Origin: Centipeda felix
GTDB lineage: Bacteria > Bacillota > Negativicutes > Selenomonadales > Selenomonadaceae
NCBI RefSeq assembly: GCF_900186465.1
Contig: NZ_LT891947.1
Span: 1 to 64,000, forward strand
Reading direction: 5' to 3'
DNA: 64,000 bases
Position numbers and translations under genes: made by a program. Numbering within the stretch: the stretch's first letter is position 1; every line of letters starts with the position of its first letter. Shown here in pieces: positions 1-11,895 of the stretch. The notes beneath the pieces were generated by a model. It saw nothing but the letters and a program-made list of their open reading frames with translations. It was not told the origin of the DNA and ran no database searches.

Positions 1-1
1 G

Positions 2-280
2 GGCGCGGCGGCGGCGGCGCTCTACTTTGTCCAGCTTGCGCGGCGCCTTCTGCGTGCGGCGCGGCGCGGGACAGGCGGTGCGGCGCAGGTGCAGATCGGG
101 TTGGTGCTGATGCTCGTCCTCATCGGAGCGGTTCTCTGGGCGGCAACGATGACGGGCGTGCGGCATTTCTTTGCGGCAGTGGGAGGATTCCTTCTGATGC
201 ACGCGCTGATGATGGCACAGCTGATCGGCAGGGCTCTGTACGCAGATGGAAAGGACCGTCCGACGGACGGTTCGAAGTAG
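2..280 (+). CDS. atpI: ATP synthase subunit I-like membrane protein, 5'-truncated by window edge
   Basis: The reading frame is open from the left edge to a TAG at 278-280, so the N-terminus is missing. The visible ~92 residues hold an Arg-rich loop followed by two hydrophobic stretches with a short charged tail, which fits the small AtpI-type protein that commonly precedes atpB and assists c-ring assembly or Mg2+ handling. It lies 32 bp before atpB on the same strand. A GTG at 89 could serve as an internal start, but the frame continues upstream. The assignment rests mainly on position and hydrophobicity, since this family is poorly conserved. Confidence 0.7.
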   Translation, partial: GAAAAALYFVQLARRLLRAARRGTGGAAQVQIGLVLMLVLIGAVLWAATMTGVRHFFAAVGGFLLMHALMMAQLIGRALYADGKDRPTDGSK

Positions 281-312
281 GAGGGGGGAGACCCCCGAGG
301 GAGGTAGAGGTT

Positions 313-993
313 ATGCACGAAATCGGTGTTCGCGAGGCAGTGCAGATCGCCGGATTTACCTTCAATTCACAGACCCTCGTCATGACGTGGATCTCGATGG
401 CCGTGGTGCTCCTGATCGGCTGGCTGGCGGTACGCAATCTGAAGGTTGTGCCGACGTCCAACTGGCAGATGATGATGGAGACGGTGATCGAGGCGCTGCA
501 TGACCAGGTGGAGGAGAACATGGGCCCGCGCGGGCGTGGATTCCTGTCCACGTTCATCGTGTCCCTGTTCTTGTTCCTTCTCGTGTCGAATTGGATTGGT
601 CTTATTCCGACGATGGCATCGCCGACAAATGATCTGAACACCACCCTGGGACTGGCTCTGCTGGTCATCGTCATGATGCACGTCCTTGGACTGGCGGTGA
701 AGGGAATGCACTATGTGGCACATTTCTTCCAGCCGGTCGCACCGTTCATCATCATCAACATTGTCGAGGAGCTCGCGAAACCGATTACGCTGTCGTTCCG
801 TCTTTTCGGCAACATTCTGGCGGGTGAGATTCTGATTCACATCCTGCTGCAGCTCCTCGGGAACGGTTCGACGATCCCGTCGGTGATCTGGCTCGCGTTC
901 AGCGTGTTCGTCGGCATTGTGCAGGCGCTGGTCTTTACGATGCTGTCGACGGCGTACATCGGCGCTGCCATCAAGACGGACGACGGTCACTAA
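313..993 (+). CDS. atpB: F0F1 ATP synthase subunit a
   Basis: The 226-residue polytopic membrane protein forms the ion half-channels that face the c-ring. The C-terminal half carries the family signature: the essential Arg in 'SFRLFGNILAGE', followed by a conserved helix with 'VQALVFTMLSTAYIG'. The length is typical for Firmicutes subunit a. The ATG at 313 follows a purine-rich GAGGTAGAGG. It is the first complete gene of the atp operon, with 93 bp before atpE. Confidence 0.97.
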   Translation: MHEIGVREAVQIAGFTFNSQTLVMTWISMAVVLLIGWLAVRNLKVVPTSNWQMMMETVIEALHDQVEENMGPRGRGFLSTFIVSLFLFLLVSNWIGLIPTMASPTNDLNTTLGLALLVIVMMHVLGLAVKGMHYVAHFFQPVAPFIIINIVEELAKPITLSFRLFGNILAGEILIHILLQLLGNGSTIPSVIWLAFSVFVGIVQALVFTMLSTAYIGAAIKTDDGH

Positions 994-1011
994 CGGCAGT
1001 ATCGGTCGTGA

Positions 1012-1338
<327 letters not shown>

Positions 1339-1377
1339 GACGCATGTGGCACGGATTTTGCAAAGGGGGCATAGGAA

Positions 1378-1902
1378 TTGAGTGAAATTACGCAAGGCCT
1401 GATTGATCTCAACGGGACGCTGCCCATCCAAATCATCAACTTCCTGATTCTCGTTGCACTTCTGCGCGCGGTGGCATACAAGCCGATCGTGCGCATGATG
1501 GACGAGCGCAAGGCGAAGATCGCTGAGAGCATCGAGAAGGCGGATGCGGATGCCGCGGCAGCGGAGGCGACGCTGAACGAGTACAAGGCGCAGCTCGCTG
1601 CGGCGCGTACAAAGGCGCAGGAGATCGTCGATATGGCGGAAAAGCGTGCCGGCGAGGAGCGCGAGGCGAGCATCCAGGCGACGAAGCGTGAGATCGAGCA
1701 GATGAAGAAGTCCGCCGAGGAACAGATGGAGCGCGAGCGCGCCCATGCGGTGGAGCAGCTGAAGGCCGAGGTCGTCGCCCTATCGCTCGCAGCGGCGGGC
1801 AAGATCATCCAGAAGAATCTGGACGCAAAGGACAATGACGCCATCATCGGCGAGTTCATCGCAAAGCTCGACGCGAAAAAAGTCGGTGACGCGTCATGCT
1901 GA
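1378..1902 (+). CDS. atpF: F0F1 ATP synthase subunit b
   Basis: The 174-residue peripheral stalk subunit has one N-terminal membrane helix ('IQIINFLILVALLRAVAYKP', about residues 14-33) followed by a long charged, alanine-rich coiled coil reaching F1. The start is TTG at 1378, with an AAAGGGGG SD 10 bp upstream; no ATG in frame gives the membrane helix. The 3' end overlaps atpH by 7 bp (ATGCTGA), which suggests translational coupling. Confidence 0.95.
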   Translation: MSEITQGLIDLNGTLPIQIINFLILVALLRAVAYKPIVRMMDERKAKIAESIEKADADAAAAEATLNEYKAQLAAARTKAQEIVDMAEKRAGEEREASIQATKREIEQMKKSAEEQMERERAHAVEQLKAEVVALSLAAAGKIIQKNLDAKDNDAIIGEFIAKLDAKKVGDASC

Positions 1903-2435
1903 ACATGGAGCTGGCGCGCAAGTATGCGCGTGCGATCTTCGAGCTGGCGTGCGAGGAGAACGCGCTCAGCGCCTACGGAAATGACCTCGCCAAGGTGCAG
2001 CAGACATACGTCGACTGCCCGGAGCTGAAGGCGTACCTCTGCAACCCGAACATCCAGCCCGAGGACAAGAAGTCCCTCCTGAAGGAAGTGTTCGGGGACG
2101 ATGTGCGCGAGATGGTGCTGAACTTCCTTCTGCTGCTCATCGACAAGCGGCGCATGATGGTGTTCGAGGCGATCAGCGCGATCTTTGTGCAGCTCTCGAA
2201 CGAGAAGCTCGGCATCGCTGTGGCGGATGTCACGACGGTGGAGCCGCTCAGCGAGATGCAGAAGGCAGAGCTGATGGAAAAGCTCGGACGCGTGACGGGC
2301 AAAGAGGTTTCCCTGCGCGAGCACCGCGACCCCTCGCTCATCGGCGGCGTGGTGGTGCGCATCGGCGACCGCCGCATCGACGGCAGCATCAAGGGACGTC
2401 TGGCAGCGATGACGGCAGAGTTAATGGCGAACTAG
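1896..2435 (+). CDS. atpH: F0F1 ATP synthase subunit delta
   Basis: The 179-residue protein links F1 to the b-stalk. The N-terminal helical bundle begins 'ARKYARAIFELA', and the C-terminal segment 'DPSLIGGVVVRIGDRRIDGSIKGRL' (positions about 2326-2400) contains the conserved GG and the D-S-K-L signature of OSCP/delta. It starts inside the end of atpF; an alternative ATG three codons in (1902 region) is possible. Seventeen bp separate it from atpA. Confidence 0.96.
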   Translation: MLNMELARKYARAIFELACEENALSAYGNDLAKVQQTYVDCPELKAYLCNPNIQPEDKKSLLKEVFGDDVREMVLNFLLLLIDKRRMMVFEAISAIFVQLSNEKLGIAVADVTTVEPLSEMQKAELMEKLGRVTGKEVSLREHRDPSLIGGVVVRIGDRRIDGSIKGRLAAMTAELMAN

Positions 2436-2452
2436 CGGGGTGACAGCGAAAT

Positions 2453-3970
<1,518 letters not shown>

Positions 3971-3988
3971 GGGGAGAGGTGACCGTAT

Positions 3989-4837
3989 ATGGCAAATTTA
4001 CAGGACATCCGCCGGCGCATCCGCAGCGTCAAGAGCATCCAGCAGATCACGAACGCCATGGACATGGTCGCGACCTCGCGTCTGCGCCGTGCCAAGGAGG
4101 CGGCCAACAGCAACCGCCCCTACGCCGAAAAGACGGCTGCGGTCATCCGCAGCGTGGCGGCAGCGGCGACGGGCATCGCGCATCCGCTCCTCGAGCAGCA
4201 TGAGAGCGGCAAGCGCCTCATCCTCGTCATGGCGGCGGACAAGGGGCTTGCAGGCGCATACTCCAGCAACGCGCTCAAAAAGGCGATGACGCTCGTCGAG
4301 GATAAGTCCAACACGCAGATCGTCACCGTCGGGCGCAAGGCACGCGACTTCTTCAAGAACCGCAGCTTTGACATCATCAGTCAGCGCGTTGGCATCAGCG
4401 AGCGCCCGCAGGCGCGTCATGCACAGAAGATTGCGCGCACGCTCATCAGTGCGTTTGAGTCCGGTGAGATCAAAGAAGTCTACATGGTCTACACGCGTTT
4501 CGTGTCGGCCATTACCTGTGTGCCCGAGGCCGTGAAACTCCTGCCCTTTACCGCAGAGGCAGGCGAGGGACACGCACAGGCACCCTACATCTATGAGCCG
4601 AATGCCGAGGAGGTGCTCGGGGCACTGCTGCCGCAGTACCTTTTCACCACCATCTATGCGGCGCTCCTCCAGTCGGCGGCGAGCGAGCTGAGCTCACGCA
4701 TGAACGCGATGAGCAACGCGACCGACAACGCCGGGGAGCTCATCGGGAAGCTCGACCTCTACTACAACAAGGTACGTCAAGCGGGCATCACGAACGAGAT
4801 CAACGAGATCGTCGGCGGCGCCGAGGCACTCAAGTGA
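3989..4837 (+). CDS. atpG: F0F1 ATP synthase subunit gamma
   Basis: The 282-residue central rotor shaft has the typical N-terminal coiled-coil start 'DIRRRIRSVKSIQQITNAMD' and the C-terminal antiparallel helix 'ASELSSRMNAMSNATDNA'. Family length and operon position agree. The ATG at 3989 has a GGGGAGAGGTG SD. The 42-bp gap to atpD contains an imperfect repeat (ACATCCATGTACGCCGCGTGCATGGAGG) that could form a weak hairpin before the atpD SD. Confidence 0.97.
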   Translation: MANLQDIRRRIRSVKSIQQITNAMDMVATSRLRRAKEAANSNRPYAEKTAAVIRSVAAAATGIAHPLLEQHESGKRLILVMAADKGLAGAYSSNALKKAMTLVEDKSNTQIVTVGRKARDFFKNRSFDIISQRVGISERPQARHAQKIARTLISAFESGEIKEVYMVYTRFVSAITCVPEAVKLLPFTAEAGEGHAQAPYIYEPNAEEVLGALLPQYLFTTIYAALLQSAASELSSRMNAMSNATDNAGELIGKLDLYYNKVRQAGITNEINEIVGGAEALK

Positions 4838-4867
4838 CATCCATGTACGCCGCGTGCATGGAGGTAA

Positions 4868-6292
<1,425 letters not shown>

Positions 6293-6295
6293 CGG

Positions 6296-6730
6296 ATGGC
6301 GACCATCAAGCTGGAGATCGTATCTCCCGACCGCGTGGTCTATGCCGCCGACATCGACATGCTCATCGCCCGCTCCACGGGCGGCGAGATCGGCATACTG
6401 CCGAAGCACATTCCCCTCGTCACGGGACTTGAGCCCCATGCCATGAAGATTCATGTCGACGCCAAGGAACAGCTCGTCGCTGTGGCGGGCGGCTTCATGG
6501 AGGTTACCCCCGACAAGATCACCGTACTCGCAACAGCAGCGGAGGAGCCGATCGACATCGACATCAACCGCGCCCAGCGTGCCTATGAGCGTGCGCAGGA
6601 GCGACTGCAGCGTCTGCGCGAGGATCCCGATGCACAGGCGAGCATCATCGACGAGCAGCGCGCCTCCCTCGCACTGAAACGCGCCGCAGCACGCCTGCAG
6701 ACCGCGAAGACAGTGAAGCCCGGTGCATGA
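6296..6730 (+). CDS. atpC: F0F1 ATP synthase subunit epsilon
   Basis: The 144-residue subunit has an N-terminal beta-sandwich beginning 'IKLEIVSPDRVVYAADIDML', with 'GEIGILPKHIPLVT', and a C-terminal helical hairpin rich in Arg, Ala and Gln that can act as the inhibitory arm. It is the last gene of the operon and is followed within 15 bp by an intrinsic terminator. Confidence 0.96.
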   Translation: MATIKLEIVSPDRVVYAADIDMLIARSTGGEIGILPKHIPLVTGLEPHAMKIHVDAKEQLVAVAGGFMEVTPDKITVLATAAEEPIDIDINRAQRAYERAQERLQRLREDPDAQASIIDEQRASLALKRAAARLQTAKTVKPGA

Positions 6731-6743
6731 TTCACCGGGATAG

Positions 6744-6786
6744 AAAAACCGCCTCAGCCGTATTGGTTGGGGCGGTTTTGATTTTT
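6744..6786 (+). terminator. Intrinsic terminator of the atp operon
   Basis: AAACCGCC and GGCGGTTT arms, extended by a CAGCC/GGTTG stretch, form a hairpin followed by TTTTGATTTTT. It sits directly after atpC and overlaps the 3' end of the convergent DUF4160 gene by 2 bp. Confidence 0.85.
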
Positions 6787-7045
6787 ATAACTGTCCAAAA
6801 TGCTGATACCAAGCGAACACAATACTTTCCTTATTCGCTGCAATGCCCTTGAGCAGACGGTTTAGATCCTTTGACGGGATATTTCCATGGTTATGTGCGA
6901 CCACGGGATTGCCGTCTGCCGGTATCCAAATTTTTGTCGCATTCGGGGAAGGCGCACCCTTGCAGACATGAACGTGGACAGGCTCGTTTTCCTCGCGCGA
7001 CCAAAAGAAGATGCGATAGCCGAATAAATCACCCCACGTCGGCAA
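6785..7045 (-). CDS. DUF4160-family small protein
   Basis: The protein contains the family-like core 'LFGYRIFFWSREENEPVHVHV' (split here over positions about 6965-7030), in which the His-x-His pair after Glu-Pro is typical of DUF4160. The function of the family is unknown; members are often encoded with a second small gene in toxin-antitoxin-like pairs. The frame extends to an ATG at 7102, but that would overlap the upstream gene by 74 bp, so I chose the TTG at 7043-7045, which gives 86 residues, a GAGGA 11 bp upstream and only a 17-bp overlap. The start is uncertain. Confidence 0.6.
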   Translation of the reverse strand: MPTWGDLFGYRIFFWSREENEPVHVHVCKGAPSPNATKIWIPADGNPVVAHNHGNIPSKDLNRLLKGIAANKESIVFAWYQHFGQL

Positions 7046-7307
7046 TGACTTCACCGTCCTCGCGTGCGATCTCCCAAATGAGAGAGCTGTTGTTTCTAAC
7101 AAACTCGGTCAGCTTTGCGCGTTCCTCCTCGTTGAAGCCACTGTACTTTGTGCAGGTAATGCTCGGCAGCAGAAACTCCGCCGTATCAAACCCGTGCGCG
7201 TTGGCACGCTCCATGCAGACCAGAATACTCTCGCCGCGCAGCGCGGAGCGGTGAATATCCGAAAACGTCGTGACAATACCGTCAATCGTGCTGTAATAGT
7301 GCTTCAT
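7029..7307 (-). CDS. Small conserved-looking protein upstream of DUF4160
   Basis: This 92-residue acidic protein is not recognised. It has no membrane segment. It is the first gene of a two-gene unit with DUF4160, has a strong SD (GGAGGGAG) before the ATG and its own consensus promoter. The arrangement resembles small two-gene stress or toxin-antitoxin modules, but nothing in the sequence proves that role. Confidence 0.65.
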   Translation of the reverse strand: MKHYYSTIDGIVTTFSDIHRSALRGESILVCMERANAHGFDTAEFLLPSITCTKYSGFNEEERAKLTEFVRNNSSLIWEIAREDGEVIADVG

Positions 7308-7327
7308 GATACTCCCTCCTCATCCAT

Positions 7328-7356
7328 AGTATACGTATGCGTGCGACTGCGGTCAA
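7328..7356 (-). promoter_or_regulatory. Sigma-70 promoter for the DUF4160 pair
   Basis: On the minus strand, TTGACC (7351-7356) and TATACT (7328-7333) are separated by exactly 17 bp, about 20 bp upstream of the 92-residue ORF start codon. Confidence 0.75.
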
Positions 7357-7440
7357 TAGACAGCCGCTGTACCTTTTTGTGGACGATGCGCCGTGAATAT
7401 GCTATCATAGCTCCACACATGACTGCGAAAGGAGGCATCT

Positions 7441-8469
7441 ATGAACCTCGCGAATCACCGTACCTCCATCATCCTTGCCATCGTCTTTGCCGCACTGCTC
7501 TCCTCCTTCTGGTTCTTTCAGGACTTCGCCTTTATCGTCTTTCTCTCGCTCCTCCTGCAGATCCTCCTCCAGCCCGTCGTAGATGCGATGGAGCGGCGGC
7601 GCATCCCGCGCGGCATCGCGTCGGCGGGGGCGATCCTCCTCTTTCTCCTGCTCGTCCTCGTCCTCCTCTCCGTCCTTTCACGCTCTGTTGTCCCGTCCCT
7701 GCAGCGTTTCGTCACGGAGCTGCCGAGCATCGGGCAGGGACTCCAGCAGATGCCTCTTCTCACAGAGATGGATCTGCAGCAGGAGATGGAGAGCTTCCTC
7801 GACAAGCTGCGCAGCGTCGGCGCGGAGCTCCTGCGCGCGTCGCTCTCCTTCCTGCTTGCCGCCGTCGGCAAAATCATGGACTTCGTCATCATCATCTTCG
7901 TTTCCTTCTACCTCCTGAAGGACGGAAAGACGATCAAACGCTGGCTTGCGGGGCTCTTTCCGTATGGATCACGCGGGCGTGTCCTGAGCCTCTTTGACCG
8001 TCTGCTCCACGCTCTGCGCATTTACGTATGCAGTCAGCTTGTCATGTGTATCATCACGGGGCTTATCGTATTCCTTTACTTTGTCCTCATGGGTCTGCCG
8101 TATGGCTCCGTCTTTGCTCTGCTCTCCGGGATCAGTGAGTTCGTTCCCGTTCTTGGCCCCACCGCCGCATCCGCACTCGGCACAATCATGACCGCCTCGG
8201 CAGCCCATGACCTGACTGTGCAGACCGCACTCTTTTACCTTGCATTGACACAGATCAATCACAACATTGTCTATCCCGCCCTTGTCGGAAAGAGCCTTCA
8301 CCTCCACCCCGTTGCCGTCATTCTCGGCGTCGTCTTCGGCGGCGAGATCCTCGGTGCCGCAGGAATGTTCCTCGCCGTTCCCTTCATGGTTATTGTCAAG
8401 ATCGTTGTGACGGACATCTATCATGAGCAGAAAACCGAGACGACGGAGGGGGAGGAAGAAAAGCCGTGA
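7441..8469 (+). CDS. AI-2E family (UPF0118) membrane transporter
   Basis: The 342-residue polytopic protein has about seven hydrophobic helices, with a paired helix at the N-terminus (residues about 10-50), an amphipathic central region and a C-terminal block containing 'GPTAASALGTIMTA' and 'ALTQINHNIVYPALVGKSL', matching the PerM/TqsA-type family pattern. Family members export small molecules or ions, and the substrate cannot be told from sequence. The charged tail (KTETTEGEEEKP) is cytoplasmic. The ATG has AAAGGAGG-like sequence upstream. Confidence 0.85.
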   Translation: MNLANHRTSIILAIVFAALLSSFWFFQDFAFIVFLSLLLQILLQPVVDAMERRRIPRGIASAGAILLFLLLVLVLLSVLSRSVVPSLQRFVTELPSIGQGLQQMPLLTEMDLQQEMESFLDKLRSVGAELLRASLSFLLAAVGKIMDFVIIIFVSFYLLKDGKTIKRWLAGLFPYGSRGRVLSLFDRLLHALRIYVCSQLVMCIITGLIVFLYFVLMGLPYGSVFALLSGISEFVPVLGPTAASALGTIMTASAAHDLTVQTALFYLALTQINHNIVYPALVGKSLHLHPVAVILGVVFGGEILGAAGMFLAVPFMVIVKIVVTDIYHEQKTETTEGEEEKP

Positions 8470-8498
8470 TTGAAAATTCTTTGATGAGGCATTATGAT
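8470..8498 (+). promoter_or_regulatory. Sigma-70 promoter for the MFS gene
   Basis: TTGAAA (8470-8475) and TATGAT (8493-8498) are separated by 17 bp, immediately after the AI-2E gene stop codon, so the MFS gene can be transcribed separately. Confidence 0.7.
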
Positions 8499-8557
8499 AT
8501 GAACTGTGGGAATGCAGCTTTACTCGCACAAATACAAACCGAAAGAAGCGACCTATC

Positions 8558-9778
8558 ATGAAAAAAAGTCTTTCCAACATCCCCAAAATCGTGTGGTTTC
8601 AGCTTTTCCTGCTGGCTCTAGGCTATGCTTTTTACTCGGCCAACCGTTTGTCGTTCGGCGTCGGACTCAAAGCCGTCGCGGCGAGCATCTCACTGACCGC
8701 CGTTCAGCTCGGCACGATCGGCACGATATTTACTCTTGGACAGGCACTCGTTGACATTCCTGCAGGCTATCTGGCAGACCGCTTTGGACGCAAGCGGATG
8801 CTTGTCATGGGGATGGTTGGGCTCGGCTGTATGACGGCTCTCGTGACGACCTCGGCGAGTTTCGCTGCTGCGGCGTTCTGGCGCTTTATGTTCGGTGTCG
8901 CAGAGGGCTGCTGGAACATCGTCATGTACTCCGTGGCGGGCTCGATTTTTCCTGCGGCACGCGCAATGCTCAACGGTCTCATGATGACCTTTTATTCGAT
9001 CGGCGCGTATGTCGGCCCCGCCTACTACGGATGGAGCCTCGAGCGCACGGGAGAGTGGAGTGTCGGCCTTCAGCACATGGGCGTTGTGACCGTCATCTTC
9101 GGCCTTCTCCTCATCGCAGGACTGCGGGCGCGGTACACAGACACGTCCAAGGATGTCAAGCGCCTTCACCTGTGTGAGGCAGTGCGCACCGTCGGCTTCA
9201 ACAAGGTCGTATGGCTCGCCGTGCTGATTCAGATTCTGAACATCATCCCATATTGGGGCTTCGCCTCGATGGGACCGTATCTCTTTATGACCTATAAGGG
9301 ATTCAGTGCGACGGAGGCAGGGCAGTTCTTCGGCGCAATTTATGGGATCGGCGGACTAAGCGGCGTCCTTTTGGGATTCTTTGCCGATCGCTTCGGCCGG
9401 CGGCCGACGGTGCTCTTCCTCTCGGCACTTAACGCGCTCTGCGCCCTCGTCATTTTCCACATTATGCCGCAGAACTCACCGCTCCTCTACATCGTCGGTG
9501 CGATGATGGGCATCGGGCTTCATGCTGTCTATGTTCTCGGCTACACGATCGCACAGGATGGCGTCAGTCATCAGCAGATCGGGCTTGCGACCGGCATCGT
9601 CGGTGCATCGAGCTACTTCCTCTCGTTCTTTTCCGGTCCTTTGATGGGTTTTTTGACGAGTACGCTCGGCCATGCGGCGGCACTTGATATCATTGTCATT
9701 GCCTTCGAGGCGGTGCTCGTCGTCGTTGCATTCTTTATGAAGGAGACGCAGCACAGAGGGCAGGAGGAACAATCATAG
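8558..9778 (+). CDS. Major facilitator superfamily transporter
   Basis: The 406-residue protein has 12 predicted membrane helices. The MFS motif A-type loop 'GYLADRFGRKRM' lies between helices 2 and 3 (about residues 70-81), and its C-terminal echo is 'GFFADRFGRRPTV'. The substrate is unknown; the sequence resembles aromatic-acid/sugar-phosphate-type MFS carriers more than drug pumps, but this is a weak impression. The SD is poor (GAAAGAAG). It is followed by a bidirectional terminator. Confidence 0.88.
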   Translation: MKKSLSNIPKIVWFQLFLLALGYAFYSANRLSFGVGLKAVAASISLTAVQLGTIGTIFTLGQALVDIPAGYLADRFGRKRMLVMGMVGLGCMTALVTTSASFAAAAFWRFMFGVAEGCWNIVMYSVAGSIFPAARAMLNGLMMTFYSIGAYVGPAYYGWSLERTGEWSVGLQHMGVVTVIFGLLLIAGLRARYTDTSKDVKRLHLCEAVRTVGFNKVVWLAVLIQILNIIPYWGFASMGPYLFMTYKGFSATEAGQFFGAIYGIGGLSGVLLGFFADRFGRRPTVLFLSALNALCALVIFHIMPQNSPLLYIVGAMMGIGLHAVYVLGYTIAQDGVSHQQIGLATGIVGASSYFLSFFSGPLMGFLTSTLGHAAALDIIVIAFEAVLVVVAFFMKETQHRGQEEQS

Positions 9779-9840
9779 CGGATCGGATCAACGGGCGGGC
9801 ATGCGGCTCAGAAATGCGCTGCACCTCGTTTCTCAACAGA

Positions 9841-9876
9841 AAAAGCCGCCGTGCAGCTGCACGGCGGCTTTTTTTG
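9841..9876. terminator. Bidirectional terminator between MFS gene and dps
   Basis: A perfect 12-bp stem (AAGCCGCCGTGC / GCACGGCGGCTT) with an AGCT loop has T-runs on both strands, so it serves the MFS gene on the plus strand and dps on the minus strand. Confidence 0.88.
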
Positions 9877-9888
9877 TCGGGAAGAATA

Positions 9889-10341
9889 TTATGCAAGCAT
9901 GGAGCGGAGGAACCAAATCTGCTTTGCGTAGTTGGTGATGTGATCCTCCATGAGGTTCGCAACGCCGAAGCAGTCATGCGCATCGGCAGCCTTGCGGATC
10001 TCGAGCGCCTGATTCTGGAGGAGTTCGAGATCGGCGAGTACGATCTCAAGCACCTTCTTCTGGTCGATCTTCTCGTCCGGGAGCTCCTTGATCGTTGCGA
10101 TTTCCAGGTAGCCTTTGAGGCTCGCGACCGGCTGTGCATCTGCCATCTTGAGGAGCTCCGCCGTCTCGTCGAGCACATCCGCGAAGGAATCATAGAGAGA
10201 CTCAAGGTACTCGTGTACCGCCTTGAACTGTGAGCCGACAACGTTCCAGTGGAGATTGTGCAGCTTGATATAGCCGACGCCGATGTTGGCGATGTAGCCG
10301 TTGATTGCATTTGTGAGTTCAGACATATTCGTGTGTTTCAT
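9889..10341 (-). CDS. dps: Dps/ferritin-like DNA-protection protein
   Basis: The 150-residue four-helix-bundle protein oxidises and stores iron and protects DNA from peroxide. The ferroxidase ligands expected of Dps are visible in 'IKLHNLHWNVVGSQF' (His, Trp) and 'HEYLESLYDSFADVLDETAE' (Asp/Glu). The frame extends upstream to 10443, but those residues overlap the promoter, so I take the ATG at 10341, preceded by AAAGGGGA. It is monocistronic with a consensus promoter. Confidence 0.93.
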   Translation of the reverse strand: MKHTNMSELTNAINGYIANIGVGYIKLHNLHWNVVGSQFKAVHEYLESLYDSFADVLDETAELLKMADAQPVASLKGYLEIATIKELPDEKIDQKKVLEIVLADLELLQNQALEIRKAADAHDCFGVANLMEDHITNYAKQIWFLRSMLA

Positions 10342-10373
10342 AGTGGTAAATCCCCTTTCGTTTTGTTGTTCCG

Positions 10374-10391
10374 CAGATGCCGTGACATCTG
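10374..10391. repeat. Small inverted repeat in the dps 5' leader
   Basis: CAGATG-CCGTGA-CATCTG is a perfect 6-bp inverted repeat located between the dps -10 box and its SD. It could be an operator half-site pair or a leader hairpin. No known regulator site is recognised in it. Confidence 0.4.
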
Positions 10392-10414
10392 TTTCATATC
10401 TCATTACATGTGTT

Positions 10415-10443
10415 ATTATATCCCAGTGCGTTTTATTTGTCAA
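10415..10443 (-). promoter_or_regulatory. Consensus sigma-70 promoter of dps
   Basis: On the minus strand, perfect TTGACA (10438-10443) and perfect TATAAT (10415-10420) boxes have a 17-bp spacer. The leader to the ATG is about 70 nt. AT-rich sequence just upstream (TTATTATTAAATA) only loosely resembles a PerR box. Confidence 0.9.
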
Positions 10444-10465
10444 TACTTATTATTAAATAGTTTTG

Positions 10466-10505
10466 CGAAAAAATATCTCTACGGCAGAAATTACCGCAGA
10501 GATAT
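10466..10505 (-). terminator. Intrinsic terminator of the fucose operon
   Basis: ATATCTCT/AGAGATAT arms with an inner GCGG/CCG(T) extension are followed on the minus strand by TTTTTTCGC. It lies 22 bp beyond the fucP stop codon. Confidence 0.82.
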
Positions 10506-10526
10506 GGAAGGTGGGGATATGTATCC

Positions 10527-11864
10527 TCAGTCCTTCACATTGCGGAAGGCAAGCGAGTACGCGAGCACAACGGCAAAGCAGAGGACGGGGAGGTAGAAGG
10601 CGGTACGGATGGCGGCGATCTCGGGGGTAAAGCCGCTGACAAGTCCGGAGAGTGTGCCGCCGTCGACGAGTGCGCCCATCATCGGGGTGATGATCGCGCC
10701 GCCGAGGATGGCCATAATGAGGCCGGCTGCGCCGAACTTGACTTCAGGACCGAGCCCGCGCAGAGCAATGCCGTAGATGGTCGGGAACATGAGGGACATG
10801 CATCCCGAGATACCGACGAGACAGTAGATGGAGATCTCAATCGGGAGGTAGATGGTCCCGAGGCAGCAGAGGATGCCGCCGAGGGCGAAGACCGCCATCA
10901 TCTTTGCGGGGACGATGTACTTCATGAGCCACGTGCAGATCCAGCGGCAGCCGATGAAGAGGAAGATGGAGTAGATGTAGTAGTTCGCTGCCTCCGCCTC
11001 GATGAGGTTCATGTTCGTCATGACGTACTTGATCGTCCATGTCCAGACGGCGATCTGTACGCCGACGTAGAAGAACTGGCTGACAACGCCGAACGCATAG
11101 CGCGGGCGGGCGACGAGGCGGCGGATTGCCTCACCGACGCTCATGGTGTCGTCCGCATCGCGGTCACTGAGACCGCTGCGGTAGAAGAAGCACCAGATGA
11201 TGAAGGCGATGAGGATGAGTCCGACGTAGGGGACGCAGACCCAGAAGAGTTCGGCGTCGCGGACGGCGGTGAGCGCCTCCGTGCTCATGGCGAGACGGTC
11301 GTCGAGCGTGGCGGGGTTCAGGTGCGCGAGGATGACATATTTCGCGAGGAAGAGCCCTGCCATGGACCCGAGCGGGTTGAACGCCTGAGCAAAGTTGAGA
11401 CGGCGCACACTGGTCGACTCGTCGCCGAGGGAGAGAACGAAGGGGTTGCATGTTGTCTCGAGGACGGAGAGACCGCCCGCGAGAATGAAGATGGAGACGA
11501 GGAAGAGATTATAGCTTTGCAGAATCGCCGCAGGGATATAGCCGAAAGCGCCGATCATGTAAAACCCGAGTCCGACGAGGACACCCATGCGGTAGGAGTA
11601 ACGCTTGATAATGTAGGCGGCGGGGAGTGCCAGAACGGCGTATGCGCCATAGAATGCTACCTGCACGAGAGAGGAGTCGACTGCCTTGATCATAAAGATC
11701 TTGGCAAAGGACGGGACGAGGTTGTCTGTCATGTTGTTGAGCAGTCCCCAGAGTGCAAAGCAGGAGACGAGCAGGAAGAAGTATACGCGGTACTGGTGGG
11801 GCACGACGGGGGTATCGTCCACGTCGCGCACGTCCGCTGTGAAGGCGGCGATATTTTTGGTCAT
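10527..11864 (-). CDS. fucP: L-fucose:H+ symporter (MFS)
   Basis: The 445-residue MFS protein has 12 helices and the FucP-like features 'LFFALWGLLNNMTDNLVPSF'-type helix 1 (spanning about 11745-11810) with the Asn/Asp pair, and 'ETTCNPFVLSLG' in helix 4-5. It imports L-fucose with protons. It is last in the fucI-kinase-fucU-fucA-fucP operon. A GTG at 11873 is in frame, but the ATG at 11864 has GAGGG at the better distance (8 nt). Confidence 0.9.
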   Translation of the reverse strand: MTKNIAAFTADVRDVDDTPVVPHQYRVYFFLLVSCFALWGLLNNMTDNLVPSFAKIFMIKAVDSSLVQVAFYGAYAVLALPAAYIIKRYSYRMGVLVGLGFYMIGAFGYIPAAILQSYNLFLVSIFILAGGLSVLETTCNPFVLSLGDESTSVRRLNFAQAFNPLGSMAGLFLAKYVILAHLNPATLDDRLAMSTEALTAVRDAELFWVCVPYVGLILIAFIIWCFFYRSGLSDRDADDTMSVGEAIRRLVARPRYAFGVVSQFFYVGVQIAVWTWTIKYVMTNMNLIEAEAANYYIYSIFLFIGCRWICTWLMKYIVPAKMMAVFALGGILCCLGTIYLPIEISIYCLVGISGCMSLMFPTIYGIALRGLGPEVKFGAAGLIMAILGGAIITPMMGALVDGGTLSGLVSGFTPEIAAIRTAFYLPVLCFAVVLAYSLAFRNVKD

Positions 11865-11895
11865 GTGAATCACCCTCTGTTCGGTTTGATCTCAG

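Noticed and set aside
10445-10460. PerR box upstream of dps
   Set aside because: TTATTATTAAATA only loosely matches the TTATAATNATTATAA consensus, so it is not reported as a site.
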